A stretch of DNA of 64,000 bases from Roseomonas sp. (GTDB lineage Bacteria; Pseudomonadota; Alphaproteobacteria; Acetobacterales; Acetobacteraceae): NCBI GenBank assembly GCA_020249865.1, contig JADCEV010000044.1, positions 1 through 64,000 on the forward strand, given 5' to 3'. This document shows, in pieces, positions 42,904 through 53,332 of this stretch; position 1 is the first letter of the stretch; every line of letters starts with the position of its first letter. Below the pieces are notes generated by a model. The model was not told the DNA's origin and did not search any database. It saw only the letters and a program-made list of their open reading frames with translations. The position numbers and the translations under genes are program-made.

Positions 42904-43064
42904 ACGTCAACCCTTCCCGAGAGGTGGCCAGCCAAGCGATAGAACAACTTACTGAAATCGCCGGCAAACTTCAATTTGCGTGCAGACAAAAGCTCGAGCA
43001 GCGACAGGAAAACAAGGTTGAGCCGCCCAAGCAACTGCCTGCAAAGCCAATAGGCCTTGGCCAA
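42900..43064 (-). CDS. Possible short ORF coupled to the glycosyltransferase
   Basis: Absent from ORF track; 54 codons from TTG: LAKAYWLCRQLLGRLNLVFLSLLELLSARKLKFAGDFSKLFYRLAGHLSGRVDV, TGA overlapping the GT TTG start. Confidence 0.3.
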   Translation of the reverse strand: MAKAYWLCRQLLGRLNLVFLSLLELLSARKLKFAGDFSKLFYRLAGHLSGRVDV

Positions 43065-43149
43065 AATTTGGATAAACGATGATCAAAACCCTGCCCTTGC
43101 TCCTCGGGCGGCAAGATGGTCTCATTTACCGGTGCGTAAGGATCCTGGC

Positions 43150-43581
43150 ATGCCTATTTGGAGACGCCCCGCTACCCCCGAAACTATTGAATCTCGGCTG
43201 GCCAATAGCCTGCCAGGCGCGTTTGGCATCAGAATAGTTGAGGTTGGGCCAGATTTCCTGCGCGCAGAAATGCCGGTTGATCGGCGCCATGTGCAGCCTT
43301 ACGGCATTTTACATGGCGGCGCCTCGGTCGTGCTGGCTGAAACGCTCGGCAGCATCGCCACCACCCTGACCCTGCCCGAGGGCCAAAATGCGGTGGGGCT
43401 GGAGGTGAATGCCAACCATGTCTCCGCCGTGCCGGAGGGCGAAACCGTGACGGCCCTATGCCGGCCCCTCCATCTTGGCCGGCGCACCCAGGTCTGGCAG
43501 ACGGAAATCCATCGGCCCAATGGCAAGCTGGCCTGCGTATCGCGCCTGACCACCGCGGTGCTGGACCGCAAGACCGATTAG
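43150..43581 (+). CDS. PaaI-family hotdog thioesterase
   Basis: RRHVQPYGILHGGASVVLAETLGSIA hotdog motif; ATG 43150. Confidence 0.92.
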   Translation: MPIWRRPATPETIESRLANSLPGAFGIRIVEVGPDFLRAEMPVDRRHVQPYGILHGGASVVLAETLGSIATTLTLPEGQNAVGLEVNANHVSAVPEGETVTALCRPLHLGRRTQVWQTEIHRPNGKLACVSRLTTAVLDRKTD

Positions 43582-43793
43582 GCACAGCCTTCCTTCCGCA
43601 CGGAACCCGCAGGGCCATGGCGCGATGCGGGAAAACAGGTCACGCTATGCTGTCTGCCACGCAATAGGCCGATGAGGTGGTGTGGAACGCAACCGCCTGC
43701 CGCACGCGCCAATTTTTGGATTGTTTTTGGAGATGTCATGACTGTGGATCATCTGATTGAACGACCAATCGCCGCAGCACCACGGGTGGCGAT

Positions 43794-44789
43794 ATGAAGC
43801 CCCGCGTTGCCGTGATTGGCACGGGGGGCACCATTTCCTCCATGGGCACAGGCCCGCTCGATATCCTGGATTATCTCGCCAATGGCACAGTCTTGGATGT
43901 GAATGGGCTGCTGGCGCGCATCCCCGAGGCAGCGCTGGTCGCGGATGTTGTGCCAGTGCCCTTCCGCGCCATTCCCTCCACGCAATTGGCCTGGCCGGAA
44001 TGGAAGGAATTGCTTGGGCTTTGCCATAAGCTTGCCGCGGAAGACCCGAAGCTTGCCGGCATTGTCATTACCCATGGCACGGCAAGCCTTGAGGAAACCG
44101 CCTATTTCCTTTCGCTCACGCTGAAAATCGCGATTCCCGTGGTGCTGGTTGGCGCACAGCGCCCGGCATCAGCGCTTTCCGGCGATGGGCCGATGAATAT
44201 CGTCAATGCCATTCGCGTGGCGGCTGATCCAGGCGCGCGGGGCTTGGGCGCGCTGGTGCTGCTGAATGATGAAATTCAGGCGGCGCGAGATGTGACGAAA
44301 ACGTCCACGTTGCGCATGCAAACCTTCCGCACGGCGGATTTCGGCGCGCTGGGTCATGCCGATGGCGATATGATTGCCTGGTACCGCAAGCCCATCCGCA
44401 AGATCGCGCCTGATACGGAATTTGATGTGCGCGCGATGGATGCGCTGCCGCGCGTTGATATCGCCTATTGCTATGCCGGGGCGGATGGCGCGGCGATTGA
44501 TGCCTTTGTTGCTGCCGGCGCCAAGGGTATTGTCACGGCGGGCTTTGCGCCTGGCTATATCACGCCCGCCATGGTGAAGGCGGGTGAAGCAGCGGTGGCA
44601 GCCGGGGTGAAGCTGGTGCTTTCCAGCCGCGCCGGATCGGGGCGCACTTTCCGCACGCAGCGCGGCGACAAATCGGGCTTCATCAGTGCCGATAACCTGA
44701 CCCCGCAAAAGGCGCGCATCCTGCTTTCGCTTGCGCTCACCAAGGGGCTCGATGATGATGGCATCAGGCGGGTGTTTGCGACGTATTGA
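43794..44789 (+). CDS. Asparaginase/glutaminase family protein
   Basis: KPRVAVIGTGGTISSMGTG and GIVITHGTASLEETAYFLSLTL asparaginase signatures. Confidence 0.93.
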   Translation: MKPRVAVIGTGGTISSMGTGPLDILDYLANGTVLDVNGLLARIPEAALVADVVPVPFRAIPSTQLAWPEWKELLGLCHKLAAEDPKLAGIVITHGTASLEETAYFLSLTLKIAIPVVLVGAQRPASALSGDGPMNIVNAIRVAADPGARGLGALVLLNDEIQAARDVTKTSTLRMQTFRTADFGALGHADGDMIAWYRKPIRKIAPDTEFDVRAMDALPRVDIAYCYAGADGAAIDAFVAAGAKGIVTAGFAPGYITPAMVKAGEAAVAAGVKLVLSSRAGSGRTFRTQRGDKSGFISADNLTPQKARILLSLALTKGLDDDGIRRVFATY

Positions 44790-44791
44790 GT

Positions 44792-45430
44792 ATGGCACAA
44801 AACAAAGTCGCTGGCCCTGAACGCGCCTGGGTGCGTCTGCCTTCGGGGCGGCGGCTTGATCTGCTTTCCCCCACCCCCTTCGATTGGACGGATGATGATC
44901 TGGCGACAGGGCTTGCCCGCACCTTTCGCTGGGGTGGGCATTCCATCTGGCCGGAACCGCTTTCCGTCGCGCAGCACGCGCTTTTCGTCCTGCAACTCCG
45001 CCGCCAGCGTACACGCCATTGGCTGACGCCGCCTGAGGAATTGCGCGAATTGCTGCATGATGCGGATGAGGGCTTGATCAATTTCGATTGCATCTCTCCG
45101 CTTAAGCCCTTTTTGGGGGAGCGTTTCGCGGCCTTGCAGGCAAGCCTTTCTGCGGTGGTGGCGTTGCGCTACCGCCTGCCGGCCTGGGGCGTGGAAGACA
45201 AGCGCGCGCACAAGGCCGCCGATATCGCGGCAGCGGCGGCCGAGGCTGTGCATGTTGCCGGCTGGACAGAGGCAGAGATGCGCGAGACGCTGGGCATCCG
45301 CGCTGCCGTTTTGGCGCGCGATCCCTTGGCCGCGCGTTATGGCGGGGAGGCCTGGCGCCCCTGGGCGCCTGCAGTTTCGGCGCAGCGTTTTTTGGCGGAA
45401 CTGACGCAGTTGCAGGCGAAGGCGGGTTGA
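44792..45430 (+). CDS. HD-domain (YfbR-like) phosphohydrolase
   Basis: RWGGHSIWPEPLSVAQHALFVLQL ... ELLHDADEGLI HD-type metal ligands. Confidence 0.8.
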   Translation: MAQNKVAGPERAWVRLPSGRRLDLLSPTPFDWTDDDLATGLARTFRWGGHSIWPEPLSVAQHALFVLQLRRQRTRHWLTPPEELRELLHDADEGLINFDCISPLKPFLGERFAALQASLSAVVALRYRLPAWGVEDKRAHKAADIAAAAAEAVHVAGWTEAEMRETLGIRAAVLARDPLAARYGGEAWRPWAPAVSAQRFLAELTQLQAKAG

Positions 45431-45458
45431 AACTACTCCCGCGGAATCCCCGCCTTTT
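45419..45458. terminator. Candidate bidirectional terminator between convergent genes
   Basis: AAGGCGGG (45419-45426) and CCCGCCTT (45449-45456) perfect 8-bp inverted repeat followed by TT; overlaps the gene ends. Confidence 0.35.
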
Positions 45459-46410
45459 CGATCACATCGTGCCATAGCGGCACTTCGCGCGCAATCCGTT
45501 GCGCCAGACCTTCCGGCCCGCGCGCATTCAGCGTGAAACCAGCACCAAGCAACCGATTGCGAGTCTCTGCCTCATTCAGTAACGCAATCGCCACTTGCGC
45601 GCAGCGATCCAGAATGGCCTGCGGCGTGCCGGCGGGCGCCAACAAGCCCTGGAAAGTTTCGGAAACAAAACCATCATAGCCAAGCTCAACCATCGTCGGC
45701 AGATCGGGCAAATCATGCCAGCGCCGCTCCCCGGTGATCGCCAAGGCGCGCAAGGTGCCAGCCTTGATCAGCGCATGCGCCGGCGGCAGCGCGGCCACAC
45801 CAATCGGCGTCGTGCCGGCCAGCACCGCTTGCACCGCCTGCGCCGCGCTTTGATGCGTGACCTGCACCAATTCAATGCCGGTGCGCAGCCGCAGCAATTC
45901 CGCGGTCAGATGCGGCGTGGAACCAAGCCCTGGATTGGCGATATTGAGCCCGCCTGGCGTTGCCTTGGCGCGTGCGACAAGATCAGCAACTGAGGTGATG
46001 CCGCTATCGGGCCTGGTCAGGATGGTATTGGGCGAAGCCCCCAATTCCGTGATCGGCGCGAAATCCCGGGCGATGTCATAGCCAGGGTTGCGAAACAGTG
46101 TCGGGTTCACAACGAAACCGGTGGAAGTCACCAGCAGCGTATAGCCATCGGGTGCGCTGCGCGCCGCATGGGCAATGCCGACATTGCCGCTGGCGCCAGG
46201 GCGGTTTTCCACGACCACCGGCCGCCCAAGCGCCGAGGATAAGCCAGGTGCAATCACCCGCGCCATGACATCGGTGGGACCGCCAGGCCCGAAGGGCACC
46301 ACCAGGCGAATGCTGCGCGATGGCCAGACATCAGCACTCTGCGCGCGGGCCAAAGCGGGTGCGGCCAGAAGCCCCAAAGCGGCCCGGCGCGTGAGACGCA
46401 AATCAACCAT
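45433..46410 (-). CDS. Bug-family tripartite tricarboxylate transporter substrate-binding protein
   Basis: VWPSRSIRLVVPFGPGGPTDVMARVIAPGLSSALGRPVVVENRPGASGNVG. Confidence 0.93.
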   Translation of the reverse strand: MVDLRLTRRAALGLLAAPALARAQSADVWPSRSIRLVVPFGPGGPTDVMARVIAPGLSSALGRPVVVENRPGASGNVGIAHAARSAPDGYTLLVTSTGFVVNPTLFRNPGYDIARDFAPITELGASPNTILTRPDSGITSVADLVARAKATPGGLNIANPGLGSTPHLTAELLRLRTGIELVQVTHQSAAQAVQAVLAGTTPIGVAALPPAHALIKAGTLRALAITGERRWHDLPDLPTMVELGYDGFVSETFQGLLAPAGTPQAILDRCAQVAIALLNEAETRNRLLGAGFTLNARGPEGLAQRIAREVPLWHDVIEKAGIPRE

Positions 46411-46500
46411 GGCGGCGATCTCCCCTTCTTGCCACGCTTGTTTTGTGGCTGTCGGGAAAGGCTGAAACCGGATCAGGCCCAGGTCAAGCGCGTTACTGAG

Positions 46501-47367
46501 TCACCCCGCCAAATGCCGCCGGCGAATGACACGTTGCGCCAGCCCATCCACTGGGCCGAACAGAACGGATATCGCCCAAGCCGCGCCTGCCATCAGCACA
46601 ATCGCGGGGCCGCTTGGCAAATCCGCATGATAGGATAGCAGCAGCCCAATCATGCTCGCCACCACGGCAATGGCGGATGCCGCATAAACCATGCCGCTGA
46701 TTTCCGCCGCCCAATGCCGCGCGGCAATGGCGGGCAGCATCATCAACCCAACCGCCATCAGCGTGCCCAAAGCCAAAAATGCCGAGAGCATGTTCAGCAC
46801 CACCAGCGCCATGAACACCAAATGCCAAAACCCGCCACGCGCGCCAGTCGCCGCGGCGAAGGCCGGGTCAAAACATTCCAGCACCAAGGGCCGCCACCCG
46901 ATCGCGAGCAGCACCAGCGTCAGCGTCGCCACACCCGCCATCAGCAGCAGCGCCGCATCATCCACGCCGAGCACGCTGCCGAACAGGATATGCTTCAAAT
47001 CCCCGGCACCGCCGCCCATCGAAATCAGCGCCACACCAAGCCCCAGTGCCAGCAGGTAAAGTGCGGCCAATGTCGCATCTTCCCGCCCGCCGGTAATGCG
47101 CGCCAAGGCGCCGGCACCGACCGCGACCAATAGCCCCGCCACCAGGCCACCAAACCAAAGCGCCGGCACGGAAAGCCCCGCAATCAGGAAGGCCACCGCC
47201 ACGCCCGGCAATGCCCCGTGGGAGAGTACATCAGCCGTCAGGCTCATCCGCCGCAGCATCAGGAAAACGCCAAGCGGCGGTGCTGCAATGGCAAGGGCGA
47301 GTGACCCCACCAGGGCGCGGCGCATGAAACCGAATTCGATAAAGGGGGCGAACAGCGCCTCAATCAT
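46501..47367 (-). CDS. znuB: Zinc/manganese ABC transporter permease
   Basis: ABC-3 family permease (MRRALVGSLALAIAAPPLGVFLMLRRMSLTADVLSHGALPGVAVAFL). Confidence 0.9.
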   Translation of the reverse strand: MIEALFAPFIEFGFMRRALVGSLALAIAAPPLGVFLMLRRMSLTADVLSHGALPGVAVAFLIAGLSVPALWFGGLVAGLLVAVGAGALARITGGREDATLAALYLLALGLGVALISMGGGAGDLKHILFGSVLGVDDAALLLMAGVATLTLVLLAIGWRPLVLECFDPAFAAATGARGGFWHLVFMALVVLNMLSAFLALGTLMAVGLMMLPAIAARHWAAEISGMVYAASAIAVVASMIGLLLSYHADLPSGPAIVLMAGAAWAISVLFGPVDGLAQRVIRRRHLAG

Positions 47368-47379
47368 GGAGGGTGCGCT

Positions 47380-48117
47380 TTATGCCGCGCGCTCACAAGC
47401 CTCAGCCTCTTCCGCCCAGCCCTCAGCCATTTGGCGCGCCTTGAGGCGATTGGCGGCGGAAAGCGCCTGTTCAGTCGGCCCCCAGGCGATCAGATCACGG
47501 GCGAGCAAAAGCGTTTCGGGGAATTCGCGCGCGACAAGATCAAGATCATGCAAGACCGCAATCACGGTGCGGCCTTCGCCATGCCATTGCCGGATCAGCC
47601 GCAGCAGATCGGCGGCGGTCTTTGCATCCACGGCATTGAAGGGCTCATCGAGCAACAGGATATCGGCATCCTGCACCAAAAGCCGCGCGAATAGCAGGCG
47701 CTGCATCTGGCCTGCGGAAAGGCTGCCCACCGGGCGCTTCGCCAGGCCCGCCAGCCCAACGGCGGCCAGCGCCTGGTCAACCCGCGCCTGTTCGCTGGCG
47801 GGCACGGCGCGGAAGGCGCCAATGCGCGGCCAAAGCCCCTGCATCACTACGTCGCGGCAGGCAATCGGAAAGGCGCGGTCCAGGGCCGCGAGTTGCGGAA
47901 GCAGCGCAATCCGCGCCGCACCTTCCTGCGCAATCCGCCCTGATTCCGGCTTTTGCAGCCCGGCCAAAGCGCGCAGCAGCGTGGATTTCCCCGCACCATT
48001 CGGCCCGACAATCGCCGTAAGGCTACCCGGCGCAAAGCGGCCCGAAACATGATGCACCGCCGGGCGGCGGCCATAGCAGACCGTGATGTCCGCCAGGGTC
48101 AAAGCTGCGGGGCTCAT
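47380..48117 (-). CDS. znuC: Zinc/manganese ABC transporter ATP-binding protein
   Basis: Walker A GPNGAGKST, signature LSAGQMQRLLFARLLVQDADILLLDEPFNAVD; start at MSPAALTLADITV. Confidence 0.92.
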   Translation of the reverse strand: MSPAALTLADITVCYGRRPAVHHVSGRFAPGSLTAIVGPNGAGKSTLLRALAGLQKPESGRIAQEGAARIALLPQLAALDRAFPIACRDVVMQGLWPRIGAFRAVPASEQARVDQALAAVGLAGLAKRPVGSLSAGQMQRLLFARLLVQDADILLLDEPFNAVDAKTAADLLRLIRQWHGEGRTVIAVLHDLDLVAREFPETLLLARDLIAWGPTEQALSAANRLKARQMAEGWAEEAEACERAA

Positions 48118-48227
48118 ACCGCCAGCGCCCAGGCAACACCCGCCCAAAGCACCGCGGCAAGCAAGGCGGAAAGGCCAAGCCGCGCGGCAATGCCGGCAGA
48201 AAGTGCCAAGGGGTTCGGGAAGGACAT
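48114..48227 (-). CDS. 37-aa hydrophobic peptide preceding znuC
   Basis: MSFPNPLALSAGIAARLGLSALLAAVLWAGVAWALAV; stop overlaps the znuC ATG as ATGA. Confidence 0.55.
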   Translation of the reverse strand: MSFPNPLALSAGIAARLGLSALLAAVLWAGVAWALAV

Positions 48228-48234
48228 GCGCGTT

Positions 48235-48249
48235 GATATAACATAACAC
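48235..48249. promoter_or_regulatory. Possible Zur-like half-site
   Basis: gaTATAACATaacac contains the TATAACAT half of the alphaproteobacterial Zur consensus as recalled, 8 bp upstream of the znu-leading ORF; second half not well matched. Confidence 0.3.
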
Positions 48250-48401
48250 TCAGCCCTGCCAAGCGGCACCGGCACGGGACAGGCGCCTTCAAGCAAAACC
48301 GGCTCAATTTTCGGCCATTTCCGGCAGGCTACGCCCTGCTTTCACGCATTCTTCGCCAAATCGTCATTGCGGCGCCATCAACCGCGCGCTAACCGACCCT
48401 C

Positions 48402-49325
48402 ATGGAAGCTGTTTCGCGAAATCCGGAAGAGGCGCTGAAGCCGCGGCGCCAGATGCGGCTAAAACCGCTGAGCTTCAAACCCTTCATGCGCGGTGACGCC
48501 TGGGCCGATATCATGGAACCGCGCCCGCTGGGCGGGCGGTTGCGGGCCATTCGGCGCATCATCAGCGCCCTGATCTGGACCCTAATCGCCATTCCCATCC
48601 AGGCCGTGCTGATGCTGCTGCCGGGCCAGGCCAAGATCAGCTTTGCCTGCTTCTATCACCGGGTGCTGTGCTGGCTGATCGGCCTCAAGGTGCAGGTGGT
48701 GGGCCAGGTTTCCGACAAACCTGCCACGCTTTTCCTGCCCAATCATTCCTCCTGGCTTGATATCCTCGTGCTGGGATCCGTGCTGCGGGCGAGCTTCGTC
48801 TCGAAATCCGAAGTGGGCGAATGGCCCGTGGTCGGCATTATCGCCAAGCTGGGCCGGACGGTTTTTGTCAGCCGCCGCCGTACCTCAACCGTGATCCGCG
48901 AAGCCGACACCATGCGTGAAAGGCTGCAGGCCGGCGATAGCCTGATCCTATTCGCTGAGGGCACCAGCAATGACGGCACGCGGGTGCTGCCCTTCCGCTC
49001 CGCCTTTCTGGCCGCAGCCGCCGATGCCAAGGCAGTGCAGCCGGTCTCGCTCGTTTATGACCGCCTGGGCGGGTTGCCGGCCTGCCGGCGGGATCGGCCG
49101 CTTTTCGCCTGGTATGGCGATATGGACATCGCCTCTCATTTCTGGCGCATCGCGCGCCGGTCTGGGGCGCGGGCGACGGTGCTGATGCATGAGGTGGCGG
49201 ACCCCGCCACGCTGCCGGATCGCAAGGCCCTGACCGCGGCGGTGAGTGATGTGGTCGCCGCCGGGGCGGCGCAACTGCGGCAAAATCGTCCCGCCACGCC
49301 GCTTGTTCTGAGCGGCCAGCGATAA
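48402..49325 (+). CDS. plsC: 1-acyl-sn-glycerol-3-phosphate acyltransferase
   Basis: LFLPNHSSWLDILVLG (NHxxxxD) and LILFAEGTSNDGTRVLPFRSAF. Confidence 0.93.
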   Translation: MEAVSRNPEEALKPRRQMRLKPLSFKPFMRGDAWADIMEPRPLGGRLRAIRRIISALIWTLIAIPIQAVLMLLPGQAKISFACFYHRVLCWLIGLKVQVVGQVSDKPATLFLPNHSSWLDILVLGSVLRASFVSKSEVGEWPVVGIIAKLGRTVFVSRRRTSTVIREADTMRERLQAGDSLILFAEGTSNDGTRVLPFRSAFLAAAADAKAVQPVSLVYDRLGGLPACRRDRPLFAWYGDMDIASHFWRIARRSGARATVLMHEVADPATLPDRKALTAAVSDVVAAGAAQLRQNRPATPLVLSGQR

Positions 49326-49480
49326 GCCCTTGACCCGACGCGGGCGAAGACTCCAGGCTTGTTACATGATCCTTGGCTCCTTGATTCGCGCTTTCGGGTC
49401 TTGACGCGCTTGACCAGCGCAGCCGGCCTGCTCATTTCCCCCGTTTCGCCCTGTGCTGGGGCGACGGAGGCCCGGATTTC

Positions 49481-50866
49481 ATGACTGAACGCCAAGGCAC
49501 CCCCGCAAGGAAGCGGCTACTGATCCGCACCTGGGGCTGCCAGATGAATGTGTATGACAGCGCCCGCATGGCGGATGTGCTCGCACCCCTTGGCTATGCG
49601 CCGACGGAGGTGGCGGAGGAGGCCGATATGGTCATCCTCAATACCTGCCATATCCGCGAAAAGGCGACCGAAAAGGTGTTTTCTGACCTTGGTCGCCTCA
49701 GGGAAGCCAAGGCCGCGCGTGGGGGCGAGATGATCGTCGCCGTCGCTGGCTGTGTCGCGCAGGCGGAAGGGGCGGAAATCACCGCCCGTGCGCCCTGGGT
49801 GGATATTGTGCTGGGGCCGCAAAGCTATCATCGCCTGCCGGAGATGGTGGCGCGCGCCTCCCGCGCGGCAGGTGCCGTGATCGAAACCGAATTCCCGGTG
49901 GAGGGGAAATTCGATCATTTGCCCGAACAGGCGGCACCCCAGGGGGTGACCGCTTTCCTGACCGTGCAGGAAGGCTGCGACAAATTCTGTTCCTTCTGCG
50001 TGGTGCCCTATACGCGCGGCGCGGAATATTCGCGCCCGGCGGCGGCGGTGATTGCAGAAGCCAAGCGGCTGGTCTCGCTCGGTGCGCGGGAAATCACGCT
50101 GCTCGGCCAGAATGTGAATGCCTATCACGGCGAAGGGTCGGATGGCGCGACCTGGTCTCTGGCGCGGCTTTTGCTGGCCTTGGCGGAAATCCCCGGGCTT
50201 GATCGCTTGCGCTACACAACCTCCCACCCGCGCGACATGGGCGATGATCTGATCGCGGCGCATCGCGATATTCCCGCGCTGATGCCGTTTTTGCATCTGC
50301 CGGTGCAATCGGGGTCGGATCGCGTTTTGAAGATGATGAACCGCGGCCATACGGCGGCGGAATATCTTACCCTGATCGAAAAGCTGCGCGCGGCGCGGCC
50401 CGATCTGGCGCTGTCTTCCGATTTCATTGCCGGCCATCCGGGGGAGAGTGACGCGGATCATCGCGCGACGCTCAAGCTGATTGAGGATATCGGCTTCGCC
50501 TCAGCCTTTTCCTTCCGCTATTCCGCGCGGCCCGGCACGCCGGCGGCCGGCATGGCGGGGGCAGTGGATGAAGCGCTCGCGGATCAGCGGTTGCAGGAAA
50601 TCCAGGCGCTGCTGCGCGATCAGCAATACCGCTTCAACCAAAGCCGCGCGGGCATGGAAATTCCCGTGCTGGTGACTGGCGCTGGCCGCCATCCGGGCCA
50701 AATGGCCGGGCGCTCACCCTGGTTGCAGCCAGTGCATTTCCCGGCCCCGGGTGACCTGACGGGCCAGATCGTGACGGTCCGTATCACCGCCACCAACCCC
50801 AATTCCCTTGGCGGGGAGCTTCCCGCCGGGGCCAAACCCCAAGCATCGGAGAGAGACGCCGCTTGA
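49481..50866 (+). CDS. miaB: tRNA-2-methylthio-N6-dimethylallyladenosine synthase
   Basis: [19 protein letters not shown], radical [18 protein letters not shown]. Confidence 0.97.
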   Translation: MTERQGTPARKRLLIRTWGCQMNVYDSARMADVLAPLGYAPTEVAEEADMVILNTCHIREKATEKVFSDLGRLREAKAARGGEMIVAVAGCVAQAEGAEITARAPWVDIVLGPQSYHRLPEMVARASRAAGAVIETEFPVEGKFDHLPEQAAPQGVTAFLTVQEGCDKFCSFCVVPYTRGAEYSRPAAAVIAEAKRLVSLGAREITLLGQNVNAYHGEGSDGATWSLARLLLALAEIPGLDRLRYTTSHPRDMGDDLIAAHRDIPALMPFLHLPVQSGSDRVLKMMNRGHTAAEYLTLIEKLRAARPDLALSSDFIAGHPGESDADHRATLKLIEDIGFASAFSFRYSARPGTPAAGMAGAVDEALADQRLQEIQALLRDQQYRFNQSRAGMEIPVLVTGAGRHPGQMAGRSPWLQPVHFPAPGDLTGQIVTVRITATNPNSLGGELPAGAKPQASERDAA

Positions 50867-51909
50867 ACATCCAAACCCCTGGCCTCCGCGCTGCGGAACC
50901 GCGCCAATCCAGTGACCAGCGTTCCATCACGCTGCAATTCCACGACAATGCGCTGCTGCCCCTGCTGCATGGCGAACATGATCGTCATCTGGCGCGGATC
51001 GAACAGGTGCTTGGCGTGCGCGTGGCTTCACGCGGCAATCGCATCGCCATCTCAGGCGGGGCGGAACGGACGGAAATGGCGGAAGCGGCCTTGCTTGCGC
51101 TATGGAAACGGCTGGAACGGGGTGAACATGTCGGCACGGCGGAAGTGGAAGCGGCCTTAAGGCTCGCTGAGGGCGGCGCGGCGCAGGGCGAACCGCGCCT
51201 GCCCTTGCAGGATCTCCCGGCGATCCGCACCCGCAAGGGCGCGATTGCACCGCGCAGCGCCGCCCAAGCAGCCTATATTGATATGCTTTCGCGCAACGAC
51301 ATGGTGTTCGGCATTGGCCCCGCCGGTACGGGCAAGACCTATCTGGCGGTGGCCCAAGGGGTGGCCCTGCTGCAATCTGGCCGGGTTGACCGCATTGTGC
51401 TGTCCCGCCCCGCAGTGGAGGCCGGCGAAAGGCTTGGCTTCCTGCCCGGCGATATGAAGGAAAAGGTGGACCCCTATCTCCGCCCGCTTTACGACGCCCT
51501 GCATGACATGCTGCCCGCCGAACAAGTGGCGCGGCGCATCTCAGCGGGGGAGATTGAAATCGCTCCACTCGCCTTCATGCGTGGCCGCACCTTGGCCCAT
51601 TGTTACGCCATATTGGATGAGGCGCAGAATACCACGCCTGCCCAGATGAAGATGTTCCTGACCCGCATGGGGGAGGGGAGCCGGATGGTGATCACGGGTG
51701 ACCCCACCCAGATTGACCTGCCGCCCAACCAGCCCTCTGGCCTTGTTGAGGCACTTTCGATTGTTTCCGGGGTGGAAGGTATCGGCATTACGCGCTTTTC
51801 TGATCAGGATGTGGTAAGGCATCCGCTGGTTGCCCGGATCGTGGCCGCTTATGGGCGGGCCGATGAGCAGAACCGGGCGAAGAAGGAGAAATATGGAACC
51901 GGGAAGTAG
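50863..51909 (+). CDS. phoH: PhoH-family ATPase
   Basis: [59 protein letters not shown]. Confidence 0.97.
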   Translation: MNIQTPGLRAAEPRQSSDQRSITLQFHDNALLPLLHGEHDRHLARIEQVLGVRVASRGNRIAISGGAERTEMAEAALLALWKRLERGEHVGTAEVEAALRLAEGGAAQGEPRLPLQDLPAIRTRKGAIAPRSAAQAAYIDMLSRNDMVFGIGPAGTGKTYLAVAQGVALLQSGRVDRIVLSRPAVEAGERLGFLPGDMKEKVDPYLRPLYDALHDMLPAEQVARRISAGEIEIAPLAFMRGRTLAHCYAILDEAQNTTPAQMKMFLTRMGEGSRMVITGDPTQIDLPPNQPSGLVEALSIVSGVEGIGITRFSDQDVVRHPLVARIVAAYGRADEQNRAKKEKYGTGK

Positions 51910-52420
51910 CCGTCCCGGCCAGGGGCGCCGCAAGGGCGCCTCGGCTGGGCTTCGGAGCGGATCGGCGGAGGGGCTTGATATCTCCGTGATCCTTGCGGCG
52001 CCGGGCTGGCGCGCCGCCATCAGGCAGCCTGAGGCGCTGGCGCGCCGTGCGGCAGATGCAGCCCTGCGCGAAGCGGGGGCAGCGGGCGCGGTTACCGTGC
52101 TGCTGGCCAATGACACCACCGTGAAGCGGCTGAATGGCACGCATCGCGCCAAGGCAAAGCCCACTAATGTGCTGTCCTTTCCGGGCGGCGTTCCTGGTTA
52201 TTTGGGCGATGTGGCGCTTGCCCTTGGGGTGGTGCGGCGTGAAGCGCGCGGCAATGGCCGGCGTGTGGCGGCACATTTCGCGCATCTTGTCGCGCATGGC
52301 GCGCTGCATCTGGCTGGGCATGATCATTTGCAAGCCGGTGAGGCGCGGCGGATGGAACGCGCCGAGGCGCGCGTCATGCGCCGCCTTGGCCTGCCCAATC
52401 CCTGGCGGGGCGCAACATGA
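51893..52420 (+). CDS. ybeY: Endoribonuclease YbeY
   Basis: KAKPTNVLSFPGG and HLVAHGALHLAGHDH (HxxxHxxxxxH). Confidence 0.96.
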   Translation: MEPGSSRPGQGRRKGASAGLRSGSAEGLDISVILAAPGWRAAIRQPEALARRAADAALREAGAAGAVTVLLANDTTVKRLNGTHRAKAKPTNVLSFPGGVPGYLGDVALALGVVRREARGNGRRVAAHFAHLVAHGALHLAGHDHLQAGEARRMERAEARVMRRLGLPNPWRGAT

Positions 52421-53316
52421 GCGAAGCCGGCCAGAAACCCGGCCTGTTCTGGAAGCTCCAGGGCATGCTGCGCCGCAAGGAAGCGGAATCCATTCGCGAT
52501 CAGGTGGAAGAACTGATCGAACGCCATGAAGTGCCAAGCGAAGCGCGCCCAGGCGATGGCCAGACCACGAGCCTTGATGCCGAAGAACGCGCACTGCTTG
52601 GCAATGTTCTGCGCCTGCGCGGCATCACCGCCTATGATGTCATGGTGCCCCGCGCCGATATCATGGCGATACCGGAAGGCCATTCATTGAATGAGACCAT
52701 CGCGCTGATCCAGACCGAAGGCCATAGTCGCTATCCGGTCTATCGCGACGGCCTGGATGACATTATCGGCATGGTGCATATCAAGGATGTCTTTGCTGCC
52801 GTCGGCAAGGAAGAAAAAGCCTTTGCGCTGGCCGATATCCTGCGCCGGCCGCTTTTTGTGGTGCCATCCATTCCCGTGCTTGATCTGCTTTTGCAAATGC
52901 GTCAGGCGCGCGTGCATATGGCGCTGGTCGTGGATGAATATGGCGGCATAGATGGCCTGATCACGATTGAGGATCTGGTCGAGACCATCGTCGGCGATAT
53001 CAGCGATGAACATGATGAGGTTCAGGCGCAGCAGATCACCGAACGCCCCGATGGCGCGCTTGACCTTGATGCACGCACGCCCATCGCGGCTTTCGAGGAA
53101 AAACTCGGAAATGTGCTGACCGATGAGGAGCGCGCCGCCGATATTGATACGGTGGGGGGCTTGGTCTTCACGCTTGCGGGGCGCGTGCCGGCCAAGGGGG
53201 AATTGGTTTCCCATCCCTCGGGGCTTGAGTTTCGTATTCTGGACGCTGACCCACGACGCATCCGGCGCTTGCGCGTGCGCCGGCCAGGTGCCAATTCCCG
53301 CGTCGCAGCGGAATAG
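52417..53316 (+). CDS. corC: CBS-domain CorC/HlyC-family protein
   Basis: LRGITAYDVMVPRADIMAIPEGHSLNETIALIQTEGHSRYPVY plus CorC_HlyC C-terminal domain. Confidence 0.95.
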   Translation: MSEAGQKPGLFWKLQGMLRRKEAESIRDQVEELIERHEVPSEARPGDGQTTSLDAEERALLGNVLRLRGITAYDVMVPRADIMAIPEGHSLNETIALIQTEGHSRYPVYRDGLDDIIGMVHIKDVFAAVGKEEKAFALADILRRPLFVVPSIPVLDLLLQMRQARVHMALVVDEYGGIDGLITIEDLVETIVGDISDEHDEVQAQQITERPDGALDLDARTPIAAFEEKLGNVLTDEERAADIDTVGGLVFTLAGRVPAKGELVSHPSGLEFRILDADPRRIRRLRVRRPGANSRVAAE

Positions 53317-53332
53317 GAAGGCTCGGTTTCGG

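Noticed and set aside
41539-42942. 467-aa plus-strand ORF opposite the glycosyltransferase
   Set aside because: No domain signature; GT motifs on the minus strand are clear.
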